12,160 bases of DNA from an uncultured Bacillota bacterium. GTDB lineage: Bacteria; Bacillota; Dehalobacteriia; UBA4068; UBA4997. How positions within the stretch are numbered: position 1 is the first letter of the stretch; every line of letters begins with the position of its first letter. The DNA is taken from assembly GCA_948907985.1 (NCBI GenBank), contig CAQWMM010000054.1, forward strand, positions 1 through 12,160, written 5' to 3'. The notes under the pieces are model-generated. The model was not told the origin of the DNA, did not search any database, and saw nothing but the letters and a program-made list of their open reading frames with translations. This document shows positions 1 through 7,093 of this stretch, piece after piece. A program made the translations under genes and the position numbers.

Positions 1-277
1 CCCGCTGATCCAGCCGCTGGGCGTGGCCCTGCCACAGCTTAAAATCCGCAAAATGAAAAGCCGCTGGGGCTCCTGCCACAGCCAAAAGGGCATTATCACC
101 CTCAACAGCCAGCTAATGGCCGCGCCCCAGCCCTGCATAGAATACGTTATTCTGCACGAGCTTTGTCATTTTTTGCAGCCTAATCATTCATCAGCTTTTT
201 ACGCCCTGCTCGCCCGGCTTATGCCGGACTGGGCAGAGCGCAAAAAATTGTTGAACCAAACGCCCATCGCCCTTTAG
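1..277 (+). CDS. YgjP-like zinc metallopeptidase (DUF45/SprT-like), 3' part
   Basis: This is the C-terminal part of a gene that enters from the left edge; the open frame runs from base 2 without a stop, so the GTG at 23 is internal and not the start. The family (YgjP/DUF45, M48-related) comprises small cytosolic putative zinc proteases whose physiological substrates are not established. The signature is the HELCHF segment encoded at 155-172, an HExxH zinc site, followed by NHSSAF, where family members usually carry a conserved N-H pair. Upstream, the KMKSRWGSC stretch matches the conserved basic/SRWGSC segment typical of the family, and the MPDW near the C-terminus is also typical. The TAG stop at 275-277 lies 27 bases before the tmk start, so the two may be co-transcribed. 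Family assignment is firm; the enzymatic role is inferred. Confidence 0.88.
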   Translation, partial: PLIQPLGVALPQLKIRKMKSRWGSCHSQKGIITLNSQLMAAPQPCIEYVILHELCHFLQPNHSSAFYALLARLMPDWAERKKLLNQTPIAL

Positions 278-291
278 GGGTAATCAATGCT

Positions 292-298
292 AAAGGAG
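292..298 (+). promoter_or_regulatory. Ribosome binding site that sets the tmk start
   Basis: AAAGGAG sits 6 bases before the ATG at 305. An in-frame ATG at 287 lies upstream of this site and has no comparable Shine-Dalgarno sequence, so the shorter protein beginning MKKGLFF is preferred. That start also places the P-loop close to the N-terminus, as is usual for thymidylate kinases. Confidence 0.8.
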
Positions 299-304
299 TA
301 TATT

Positions 305-922
305 ATGAAAAAAGGTTTATTTTTTGCGCTGGAGGGTATCGACGGCTCCGGCAAAAGCACCCAGCTAAAATTGCTGGCCGACCGCTTGGCCGCGCAGGGC
401 CTGGCCTGTTATCCCACGCAGGAGCCGACAAATTCGCCGATCGGCGCTATGTGCCGGCAGTTTTTAAGCGGCGCTATATCTCTGGACAGCCGCACTATCG
501 CCGCCCTTTTTGCCGCCGACCGGCTTAATCATCTTTTGGGCGAAGACGGCCTTTGCCAACAGTTCCAAAACGGCGCGGTTGTGCTGACGGACCGCTATTA
601 TTTTTCCAATTATGCTTATCAGGGCGTGGATGTGGATCTGGACTGGCTAATTGCTGTCAACCGCCCCGCCGCCCAGCTTCTGCGCCCCAACCTGACTATT
701 TTTCTGGACGTGCCGCCGGCCAAAGCGCTGGAGCGCATTTCTGCCAGCCGCCAGCAGCTTGAAGTTTATGAAAAAGAAGAGCGCCTGCGGGCGGTAAGAC
801 GGCAATATCTTGCCGCCTTTGCCAAATTGCAGGCGGAAGAAAATATTGCCGTCATCGACGCGGACGCAGACGCTGCAACTGTTGCCGGGCGTATCTGGCA
901 GCAGATTGCCGGGCTGTTATAG
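305..922 (+). CDS. tmk: Thymidylate kinase (dTMP kinase)
   Basis: This cytosolic enzyme phosphorylates dTMP to dTDP with ATP, an essential step in dTTP synthesis. The 205-residue length is normal for the family. The P-loop GIDGSGKST spans residues 11-19, the EPT substrate loop is at 40-42, and the DRYYFS motif at 96-101 is followed by AYQG (104-107), which contacts the nucleotide. The LID region carries RISASRQQLEVYEKEE, a variant of the common DRIE-type LID of E. coli Tmk, closer to forms seen in some anaerobes and archaea. The start at 305 is chosen for its RBS (292-298). The gene follows the YgjP-like gene closely. Its TAG stop (920-922) overlaps the stop of the convergent ribU gene by 6 bases. 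No terminator is visible at the junction. Confidence 0.95.
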   Translation: MKKGLFFALEGIDGSGKSTQLKLLADRLAAQGLACYPTQEPTNSPIGAMCRQFLSGAISLDSRTIAALFAADRLNHLLGEDGLCQQFQNGAVVLTDRYYFSNYAYQGVDVDLDWLIAVNRPAAQLLRPNLTIFLDVPPAKALERISASRQQLEVYEKEERLRAVRRQYLAAFAKLQAEENIAVIDADADAATVAGRIWQQIAGLL

Positions 923-1507
923 CTGCTGATTAAGCAAGTTACGAAAGACTTTTTCGTTTACCTGAAAAATCACAAAAAAGATTAAAGAATTAATGGCCGC
1001 CACCAGAAAGTTAAAGGGCATAATTCCTGGCAGCATGGCGGCGCGCACCACCTCGGCCGGCTGACCGAAAACATAAACCGTAATCAAAAGGTTGAGCGGA
1101 ACCATAATCAACATTCTGGTAACCGCCCCGGCCAACAGCCCAATCGCCAGGCCGCGCAGACCGCCCAGCTTATTAGCCAGATACACCGCCGCCAAAACCT
1201 GGCCGCCGGTGGCGCAGAAGTGCATCAACGCGCCAACCAGGCCGTTCTCGCCCAGCGCCACGCCCTGGATCAGGCTAACCAGCGCCAACACCCACAGCCC
1301 CGGCGCCCAGCCCAACAAAAAGGCCGCCAGCAAAATGGGCACGTCGGCCATATCATATTGCAGATAGGGCGCGGCGGGCACCAGCGCCACCCGGGGCACC
1401 GCCAGCAGAAACACCACCGAAAGCGCCGCCAACAGGCTAATCCGCGTCAACATCCGCGTATCCCAGGCCAGCTTTTTGTCAATAACAGCATTGTTCTGAT
1501 TTTTCAT
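917..1507 (-). CDS. ribU: Riboflavin ECF transporter substrate-binding (S) component
   Basis: This 196-residue, very hydrophobic membrane protein resembles RibU, the S component that binds riboflavin and works with the shared EcfA/EcfA'/EcfT energising module, which is not encoded in this window. About five to six hydrophobic segments are visible, beginning with one after the short polar N-terminus (roughly residues 17-35). Features typical of RibU include the first helix followed by an AAPYLQYDMADVP segment and the alanine/glycine-rich helices. Family similarity alone does not prove the ligand, but the FMN riboswitch directly upstream makes riboflavin the clear substrate. The ATG at 1507 is preceded by AGGGAGG with a 9-base spacing. 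The longer reading frame upstream (to 1744) runs through the terminator and riboswitch and is not coding. The gene is convergent with tmk, overlapping its stop. Confidence 0.93.
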   Translation of the reverse strand: MKNQNNAVIDKKLAWDTRMLTRISLLAALSVVFLLAVPRVALVPAAPYLQYDMADVPILLAAFLLGWAPGLWVLALVSLIQGVALGENGLVGALMHFCATGGQVLAAVYLANKLGGLRGLAIGLLAGAVTRMLIMVPLNLLITVYVFGQPAEVVRAAMLPGIMPFNFLVAAINSLIFFVIFQVNEKVFRNLLNQQL

Positions 1508-1535
1508 CAAAAAATACCTCCCTTTAGCTGCCCTC

Positions 1536-1571
1536 AAAAAAACGACCTCTGCCCAAATCTTCAGGCAGAGG
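1536..1571 (-). terminator. Intrinsic terminator in the ribU leader (riboswitch expression platform)
   Basis: Read on the minus strand, CCTCTGCC (1571-1564) pairs perfectly with GGCAGAGG (1553-1546) across a 10-base loop, and after TCG comes a run of seven T (1542-1536). It lies between the FMN aptamer and the ribU RBS, the position expected for a terminator formed when FMN is bound. The ribU SD and ATG follow directly, so termination here would silence the gene. Confidence 0.88.
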
Positions 1572-1647
1572 AAAATTTTTATGCCGAAAATATCAAGCAC
1601 CACAGCAAACCAAAAGACCAAACCAGTTTGCCGCACCGCTCTATTTT

Positions 1648-1779
1648 CACATCTTCTCTCATCCGGACTATACCGTCGGCTTTGGAATTTCACCAAATCA
1701 GCTTGCGCTCGCGGGCTTGCCCTCCACCGAAATGGAAAGCTCACCGCCGGTAGGGAATTACACCCTGCCCCGAAGACAG
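1648..1779 (-). ncRNA. FMN riboswitch (RFN element) controlling ribU
   Basis: On the minus strand the leader contains the conserved RFN blocks in order: TCTTCGGGGCAGGGTG (from about 1776), AATTCCCTACCGGCGGT, a variable hairpin, AAGCCCGCGAGC, GCTGATTTGGTGAAATTCC, AGCCGACGGTATAGTC and CGGATGAGAGAAGA (ending at about 1651). TCTTC at the 5' end pairs with GAAGA at the 3' end to close the P1 helix. This is an almost textbook FMN aptamer. FMN binding is expected to favour the downstream terminator at 1536-1571 and so shut off riboflavin uptake when flavin is plentiful. The predicted transcription start is about 15 bases upstream of the aptamer. Confidence 0.97.
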
Positions 1780-1800
1780 CTATTCAATTTTGTTTGCTAT

Positions 1801-1829
1801 ATTATATAACAGAGTTGCCAAAATGTCAA
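1801..1829 (-). promoter_or_regulatory. Consensus sigma-A promoter for ribU
   Basis: On the minus strand TTGACA (1829-1824) and TATAAT (1806-1801) are separated by exactly 17 bases, a perfect match to the housekeeping consensus. Initiation is predicted near 1794, just ahead of the FMN aptamer. The -35 box starts only 7 bases after the alr stop codon, so the promoter lies immediately behind the upstream operon. Confidence 0.93.
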
Positions 1830-1836
1830 CACTTTT

Positions 1837-3012
1837 TTAGGCGTTCAGATAAATTCTGGGCAAACGCGGCAGCAGGGCGCTTAAAACCTCATAGCTGATT
1901 GTGCCCAGCTTTTGGGCGATCTCTTCCGCGTCGATACAGTCCGCCCCCTGCGCGCCCAGCAGCACCACTTCCTGCCCGGCCAGCTGCGCCGGGTTAAGCT
2001 GCTGTTCAGCGGCAATATCCGTCAAATCAACCATAAACTGATCCATACACACGCGCCCAACAATATTTGCCCGCTGGCCAGCCACCAGAACCTGCCCGCA
2101 GTTGCTCAAAGCCCGCCGCCAGCCGTCGGCATAACCCACCGGCACCGTACCGATTAAAGAGGGCCTTGAACAAACGTAAGTACAGCCATAACTGATTGGG
2201 CTGCCAGCCGGCAGCCAGGCAACGCGGGTGAAGCGCGCCTTAACAGCCAGCGGCGGTTTAAGGGCCAGCCGCCCCCGGCAGCTTTGCGCCACCTCCGCAG
2301 AGGGATAATAGCCATACAAAATAATCCCGGCGCGCACCATATCGAAACGCGCCAAAGGCAGCTCCAGCAGGGCGGCGCTGTTCGCCAGATTAAGCAGGGG
2401 CAGGTTTAACCCCGCCGCCGCCAAATCCGCCGCAAACTGCCGGTAAACAGCCAGCTGCCGCTCGGCATAGCTCTTATCCAACTCGTCCGCCGCCGCAAAG
2501 TGCGAGAACATCCCCTCCACCTGCAAATCCGGCAGGGCAGCAATCGCCTGTGCCTCGCGCAAACCGTCCGGCGTGGGCAGCAAACCAATCCGCCCCATGC
2601 CGCTGTCCAGCGCCAACTGGCAGCAGGCCCGCCGCCCCTCGGCACGCGCCGCCTGCGCCAGCCGCCCGGCCAGCTCAAGCGAATAAACCGGCATAATCAC
2701 CTCATTGGCCACCGCCAGCCGCAAAACTTCCGCCTGGCTGCTGCAAAGGCCCAGCAGCATAATCGGCGCGGCTATTCCGGCCCGCCGCAGTTCCAAAGCC
2801 TCGTCCAAAGTCGCCACCGCCAGCCTGGCCGCTCCGCAGGCCAGCAAGGTTTTAGCCACCCGCACAGCCCCGTGGCCGTAAGCATTGGCCTTAACCACCG
2901 CCACAACCGGCGTGTCCGCCGGCAGCAGCGCCTTAATATTAGCAAAATTTTCCCGCAGGGCCGCCAGATCAATTTCAATCCAGGCCGCCCGCGTCAGCAA
3001 GTTCTCCTCCAT
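1837..3012 (-). CDS. alr: Alanine racemase (PLP-dependent)
   Basis: The enzyme interconverts L- and D-alanine and supplies D-alanine for peptidoglycan; it is cytosolic and normally dimeric. The 391 residues match the family. The N-terminal TIM-barrel domain carries VVKANAYGHG with the PLP-binding Lys41. The C-terminal domain has SYGCTY, with the catalytic Tyr at about residue 275, then VPVGYADGW and VGRVCMDQF, all diagnostic. The ATG at 3012 is 5 bases downstream of the stop of the AcpS-NnrD gene. No good Shine-Dalgarno sits at normal spacing (the nearest, AGGAAAG, is too far upstream), so reinitiation coupled to the upstream gene is likely. It is the last gene of the five-gene minus-strand operon, and no terminator is seen between its stop and the ribU promoter. 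The acpS-nnrD-alr order is a known Firmicutes arrangement. Confidence 0.96.
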   Translation of the reverse strand: MEENLLTRAAWIEIDLAALRENFANIKALLPADTPVVAVVKANAYGHGAVRVAKTLLACGAARLAVATLDEALELRRAGIAAPIMLLGLCSSQAEVLRLAVANEVIMPVYSLELAGRLAQAARAEGRRACCQLALDSGMGRIGLLPTPDGLREAQAIAALPDLQVEGMFSHFAAADELDKSYAERQLAVYRQFAADLAAAGLNLPLLNLANSAALLELPLARFDMVRAGIILYGYYPSAEVAQSCRGRLALKPPLAVKARFTRVAWLPAGSPISYGCTYVCSRPSLIGTVPVGYADGWRRALSNCGQVLVAGQRANIVGRVCMDQFMVDLTDIAAEQQLNPAQLAGQEVVLLGAQGADCIDAEEIAQKLGTISYEVLSALLPRLPRIYLNA

Positions 3013-3017
3013 ATGCT

Positions 3018-4382
3018 CTATGCTTCTTTCCTATCCAAAATCTGTAAATACGCCTGCGGCATAAAGCGGACAATGTCCAGCGCCGTCATCGCATACTGCG
3101 ACCTGGCCGCCGCCGCCAAATCCCCGGCCAGCCCATGCAGAAAAACCGCCAGCGCCGCCGCCTGCCAGCCGTCCAGCCCCTGCGCCAGCCAGCCGGCGAT
3201 CAGCCCGGCCAAAACGTCGCCGCTGCCGCCCGTTGCCATACCGGGATTACCGGTGGTATTAACCAAAAGCCGCTGTTTGCCGGCAACAGCCGGCGCGCAA
3301 ACCAGGGTGTGCCAGCCTTTTAAAACCGTTACAGCCTGATATTTTTCGGCGCAAAGCCGCACCGCCGCCAAACGCTCGGCCTCCACCCGCTCAACCGGCC
3401 AATCCGCGCCCAAAAGCCGGGCCATTTCTCCGCTGTGCGGCGTTAAAACCGCATTGACAGGCGGCTGGGACTGTTCAGCCAGCGCAAAAAGCCCGTCCGC
3501 GTCAATCACCTTGGGCGGCTCCGTCTGCATTAAAGCCCGCGCCAGCGCGCAGGTTTCCGCCGCCCGGCCCAGGCCCATACCCAAAGCCAAAACCGGTTTA
3601 TTAGCCGCCATAAAATCCCTTAACACCGGCAGACAATCCGCCGCCAGATAACCGGCCGGCGCGGCCAGCGGCAAACGCATAATCTCCGGCGAAAGCGGCT
3701 TGATCTGCCAGGGCGCGGCCAGGGTTACCAGCCCCGCGCCGCTGTGCAGAGCGGCCTCGGCGGCCAGCTGCGCCGCCCCGACATATTGGCTGCTGCCGCC
3801 CACCAGCAAAACCCGGCCAAAATTGCCTTTATGCGCCGCCGCAGGGCGAACAGGCAGCAATTTGGCCGCCCAGTCCAAATCCAGCTTGATTGGCCGCTCG
3901 TCCGCCGCCTCCAACAGCGGGCAAAAACCGGCGGGCCTTAGCGCGGCCAATATTTTTTCTCCGGCGGCGCAGGCAGCCGCGCCGTCCGCGCCAAGCAGCA
4001 AAACCGCCGCCAGAACCTGCTCGCGGTCATGGCTTATCGTAATTAAAATTTTTTCAACGCCTTGGGCCCGCAAACAGCCGGCCAAAGGCTCCTGCAAAAC
4101 TATTTCCGGCCTGCCGTCCGGCAGACGGCGCAAATGCGCCAGCCAGAACATTTTCTGCACCTCGGCCAGCGCATAATCGGCCAACAACAGGCCGCTGGCC
4201 GCCTTATAAAAGGCCTCTTTGGCAGCGAAAGCGGCGGCCAACGCTTCCTCGCCGCGGCCGCTGCTCTCGGCAAAAGCGATTTCTTCCGCCGCAAAACGCC
4301 GGCGCACGCCGGGCCGCTCCAGCCAACCGGCCAGCCGGCGCTTTTCCAGCAGGTCTACGCCCAAACCCAGCAAATGGCACAT
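3018..4382 (-). CDS. acpS-nnrD: Fusion of holo-ACP synthase (AcpS) and ADP-dependent NAD(P)H-hydrate dehydratase (NnrD)
   Basis: One uninterrupted 454-residue frame holds two enzymes. Residues 1 to about 130 are AcpS, which transfers 4'-phosphopantetheine from CoA to acyl carrier protein: GLGVD with metal-binding Asp10, FAAKEAFYKA with Glu56 and Lys60, and a terminal ISHDRE strand region. Residues from about 168 onward are NnrD, a ribokinase-fold enzyme that dehydrates the hydrated S-form of NADHX/NADPHX using ADP: HKGNFGRVLLVGGS (183-196), the TPHSGE segment, and NTTGNPGMATGGSGD ending at Asp389, the likely catalytic residue. An alanine-rich linker joins them. The NnrE (YjeF N-terminal) epimerase that is commonly fused to NnrD is absent. 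The ATG at 4382 overlaps the ygiQ stop as TAATG, with AAAGGGG 8 bases upstream, so translation is coupled. Both domains look catalytically intact; that they act as one polypeptide is inferred. Confidence 0.92.
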   Translation of the reverse strand: MCHLLGLGVDLLEKRRLAGWLERPGVRRRFAAEEIAFAESSGRGEEALAAAFAAKEAFYKAASGLLLADYALAEVQKMFWLAHLRRLPDGRPEIVLQEPLAGCLRAQGVEKILITISHDREQVLAAVLLLGADGAAACAAGEKILAALRPAGFCPLLEAADERPIKLDLDWAAKLLPVRPAAAHKGNFGRVLLVGGSSQYVGAAQLAAEAALHSGAGLVTLAAPWQIKPLSPEIMRLPLAAPAGYLAADCLPVLRDFMAANKPVLALGMGLGRAAETCALARALMQTEPPKVIDADGLFALAEQSQPPVNAVLTPHSGEMARLLGADWPVERVEAERLAAVRLCAEKYQAVTVLKGWHTLVCAPAVAGKQRLLVNTTGNPGMATGGSGDVLAGLIAGWLAQGLDGWQAAALAVFLHGLAGDLAAAARSQYAMTALDIVRFMPQAYLQILDRKEA

Positions 4383-6286
4383 TATGGCCGCCCCTTTCTG
4401 CCCGTTGATCTCTTAGCCGTTGACCTTTTAGCGGCGGTTTGGTGGGCCGCTGCCGGCGCGTTATGCGGCTTGCTGCGCCGGGTTTTGGGCGGCTCGCCCT
4501 CCGGCGGCACCAGATACTGCCGCCCCCAGCCGATTAAATCCTCCCGCCCGGCTTTGCGCAATGCCCGGCGCACTGCCCCCTGCTGCTCCGACTGGCTGAA
4601 AAGCAGCAAGGCGCGCTGCATCTCGCGCTCCTCCCGGCTTTTCGGCACATAAACCGGCTGCATATCGTCCGGATTCAGGCCGGTGTAATACATACAGGTG
4701 CTTTTGCTGCCCGGCGAGGGCAAAAACAGCTGCACCTGCTCCGGCCGCCAGCCGCCCTGCTTCATCTTCACCGCCAGCTGCACCGCGTCCTGCAAGGTAC
4801 AGCCGGGGTGCGCCGCGATAAAATAAGGCAGCAAATATTGTTGTTTGCCCGCCAGCTCGTTCTGTTTGGCAAATTTGGCGGCAAACCGCTGATAAACCGG
4901 CCAGCCGGGCTTGCCCATCGCCGCCAGCACCCGGGGCTGGCTGTGCTCCGGCGCAACTTTCAAATGGCCGCTCACATGATTGGCCGTCAGCTGGCGCAAA
5001 AAGGCGTCGCTTTTGTCCAGCAGCAGATAATCATAACGCAGGCCGGAGCGGATAAAGACCTTTTTTACGCCAGGCAGCGCCGCCACCTGCCGCAGCAGGC
5101 CGCTGTATTCCCGCATATCCGGGTGCAGATTTTGGCAAGGCTCCGGATAAAGGCACTTTTTGTTGCGGCAGGGGCCGAATTTGCGCGCCTTGGCGCAGCC
5201 CTGCCCGCGGAAGTTAGCCGTCGGCCCGCCCAGGTCGTGAATATAGCCCTTAAAGTTGGGCTTTTCCGTCAGCCGTTTGGCCTCGGCCAGGATACTGGCC
5301 GCACTGCGGTTTTGGATAATCGCCCCCTGATGATGACCGATTGAGCAAAAGGCGCAGCCGCCAAAACAGCCCCGGTGCGAAAGCAGCGAAAATTCCACCT
5401 CGGCCAGCGCCGGCACGCCGCCCGCCTCGTCGTAGCTGGGGTGCCAGCGGTTGCTGAAAGGCAGTTCATAAATCTCGTCCATTTCCGGCGTCGTCAGCGG
5501 CCGCTGGGGCGGGTTAACCACCAAATACACATCATCATGCCGTTGCAGCAAAATTTTGCCGTCATAAAAATTCTGCTCACGGTCAATCTGCTGAAAGGCC
5601 CGGGCAAAGGCGCGCTTGCTGGAGCGCACCTGCTTATAGCTGGGGATTTCCAGCGCCCGCCGCTGGGGCAGATTTGCTCCCAAAGGCAGGCTGTAGGCCA
5701 GGCCGGCAATCTGCCGGCAGTCCGCCGCCGAGCCGCCAGCCGCCAGGGTTGCCGCCACTTCCCGCAGGGTCAGCTCCGCCATGCCATAAACCAGCAAATC
5801 CGCGCCGCCCGCCAACAACCAGGAGGGTTTAACCGAATCCGACCAGTAATCATAATGCGCAAAACGGCGCATGCTGGCCTCAACCCCGCCCAAAATCACC
5901 GGCGTATCCGGGAAAGCCTGCCGGGCCAGACGGCTGTATACCGCCGCCGCGTAATCCGGGCGCAGGCCAGTCTGGCCGCCCGGCGAATACGCATCTTGCC
6001 GGCGGGGCTTTTTGCTGGCCGTATAATGATTAATCATCGAATCCAGATTACCGGCGCTCACCAACACTCCCAAACGGGGTTTGCCCATAGCGCGCAGGTT
6101 CTCCGGGCTGTGCCAGTCCGGCTGGGCCAAAATCCCCACCCGATAGCCCAGATGCTCCAGCCAGCGGCCAATCAGCGGCGAGCCGAACGAATAGTGATCG
6201 ACAACAGCGTCGCCGGTAATAATTAAAAAATCCAGATAATGCCAGTCGCGCAGGTTCATATCCTGGCGATTGATTGGTAAGAACAT
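4382..6286 (-). CDS. ygiQ: YgiQ-family radical SAM protein (UPF0313)
   Basis: This is a 634-residue member of the YgiQ family, large cytosolic radical SAM proteins of unknown reaction. The N-terminal region shows family segments such as DFLIITGDAVVDHYSFG and ILGGVEASMRRFAHYDYWSD. The radical SAM cluster motif CFGGCAFC provides Cys307, Cys311 and Cys314 for the [4Fe-4S] centre. A further cysteine group (CRNKKCLYPEPC) follows the core, as is usual in this family. The last roughly 35 residues form a lysine/arginine-rich tail with a tandem AKRST repeat. The start at 6286 (MFLPINRQDM) has AAGGAG 7 bases upstream; the frame stays open further upstream to 6355 but without an RBS. It follows the phosphoesterase gene after 58 bases and shares its stop with the AcpS-NnrD start. 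Confidence 0.94.
   Translation of the reverse strand: MFLPINRQDMNLRDWHYLDFLIITGDAVVDHYSFGSPLIGRWLEHLGYRVGILAQPDWHSPENLRAMGKPRLGVLVSAGNLDSMINHYTASKKPRRQDAYSPGGQTGLRPDYAAAVYSRLARQAFPDTPVILGGVEASMRRFAHYDYWSDSVKPSWLLAGGADLLVYGMAELTLREVAATLAAGGSAADCRQIAGLAYSLPLGANLPQRRALEIPSYKQVRSSKRAFARAFQQIDREQNFYDGKILLQRHDDVYLVVNPPQRPLTTPEMDEIYELPFSNRWHPSYDEAGGVPALAEVEFSLLSHRGCFGGCAFCSIGHHQGAIIQNRSAASILAEAKRLTEKPNFKGYIHDLGGPTANFRGQGCAKARKFGPCRNKKCLYPEPCQNLHPDMREYSGLLRQVAALPGVKKVFIRSGLRYDYLLLDKSDAFLRQLTANHVSGHLKVAPEHSQPRVLAAMGKPGWPVYQRFAAKFAKQNELAGKQQYLLPYFIAAHPGCTLQDAVQLAVKMKQGGWRPEQVQLFLPSPGSKSTCMYYTGLNPDDMQPVYVPKSREEREMQRALLLFSQSEQQGAVRRALRKAGREDLIGWGRQYLVPPEGEPPKTRRSKPHNAPAAAHQTAAKRSTAKRSTGRKGRP
4403..4432 (-). 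repeat. Two tandem 15-base repeats in the ygiQ 3' end
   Basis: Units 4403-4417 and 4418-4432 differ at only two positions and encode AKRST twice on the minus strand. The repeat is in frame and lies in the basic C-terminal tail, outside the conserved radical SAM core, so it looks like a recent slippage duplication that the protein tolerates. Confidence 0.8.
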
Positions 6287-6344
6287 TGCAAAACTCCTTA
6301 ATTTACCCCTAAACGGGCAGGTTTCAACAACAGCGCGGCCCGGC

Positions 6345-7082
6345 TCAGCCCGCAATCAACAGCGGCGTATGCCCCAGATAATCCGCGCTGACCAGCCGAA
6401 AATCAATACCCCAGCGCCGCCCCTGCAAGGCCGCCTGGCTTTTGCCGCCATGCAGATGGCCGTAAAAACAGCGGCTCACCTGATAATGCTGCATAATTTC
6501 AATCATTTCATTATAAGCCAGTTTATCGTTAACCGGCGGAAAGTGCAGCATAACTACCCGCTGCAAACCGCCGCCCGCCGCCTCGTCCAGCTTTTGCGCC
6601 TGTTGCAGCGCCATTTCCAGCCGCAGACACTCCCGCCGGTAGATTTTAGCTGCCGCCGCGTCAAAATCCTGGCTGCCCGGGCAATACCAGCCCCGCGCCG
6701 CCGCCGCCGCCAACCCCTCCGCCTGGCAGGCCTCGTGCTGAAGCAGACGCACGTTGGGCGGCAAAAACTTTTCCGTCTTGCTTTTGGTTTCCCACCAAAA
6801 ATCGTGGTTACCCTTAGAGAGCAGCAGCCGCCCCGGCAGGCCGCCCAAAAAAGCAAAATCATACGCCGCCTCCGCCAGGTGCATGGCCCAGCTGACGTCG
6901 CCCGGCACAAACAGCGTATCCGCCGGCTGAACCAGCCGCCGGCAGTTTGTGTAAAGCCGCTGCACATGATCCAGCCATTTTTCGCCAAAAGCGTCCATCG
7001 GCTTGTAAAGCCGGGGCGGCTCGCCCGGCACAAACGGCGCGCTTAAAGATAAATGAAAATCAGAGATTACCCAAACTGCCAT
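6345..7082 (-). CDS. Calcineurin-like metallophosphoesterase
   Basis: This 245-residue soluble protein has the complete binuclear metallophosphoesterase motif set in order: SDFH (Asp8, His10), PGDVSW (Asp62), KGNHDFWW (Asn92, His93, Asp94), MLHFPPVN (metal His) and FYGHLHGG (GHxH) near residue 210. No signal peptide or membrane segment is evident, so it should be cytosolic. The substrate cannot be told from sequence; the family includes nucleotide phosphodiesterases, protein phosphatases and nucleases. The ATG at 7082 has only a weak AGGA about 10 bases upstream. It lies 11 bases after the stop of the DUF1294 gene, which implies co-transcription, and is the second gene of the minus-strand operon. 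Confidence 0.92.
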   Translation of the reverse strand: MAVWVISDFHLSLSAPFVPGEPPRLYKPMDAFGEKWLDHVQRLYTNCRRLVQPADTLFVPGDVSWAMHLAEAAYDFAFLGGLPGRLLLSKGNHDFWWETKSKTEKFLPPNVRLLQHEACQAEGLAAAAARGWYCPGSQDFDAAAAKIYRRECLRLEMALQQAQKLDEAAGGGLQRVVMLHFPPVNDKLAYNEMIEIMQHYQVSRCFYGHLHGGKSQAALQGRRWGIDFRLVSADYLGHTPLLIAG

Positions 7083-7093
7083 AATCTAATATC

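Noticed and set aside
1508..1744. N-terminal extension of ribU in the open frame up to 1744
   Set aside because: This stretch is the riboswitch and terminator; the ATG at 1507 has the RBS and gives a normal RibU length.
1220..1753. Plus-strand open frame across the ribU leader
   Set aside because: It overlaps the FMN riboswitch and terminator on the other strand and shows no protein family features.
2500..3339. Plus-strand open frame opposite alr and nnrD
   Set aside because: It is antisense to two well-supported enzymes, has R/Q/P-rich composition typical of shadow frames, and crosses their gene boundary.
5375..6226. Long plus-strand open frame (283 codons) opposite ygiQ
   Set aside because: It is a shadow of the G+C-rich ygiQ gene; the translation has no recognisable motifs and no RBS, while the minus strand encodes clear family motifs.
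6287..6355. N-terminal extension of ygiQ
   Set aside because: It lacks an RBS and overlaps the stop of the upstream gene, while MFLPINRQDM at 6286 has AAGGAG at good spacing.
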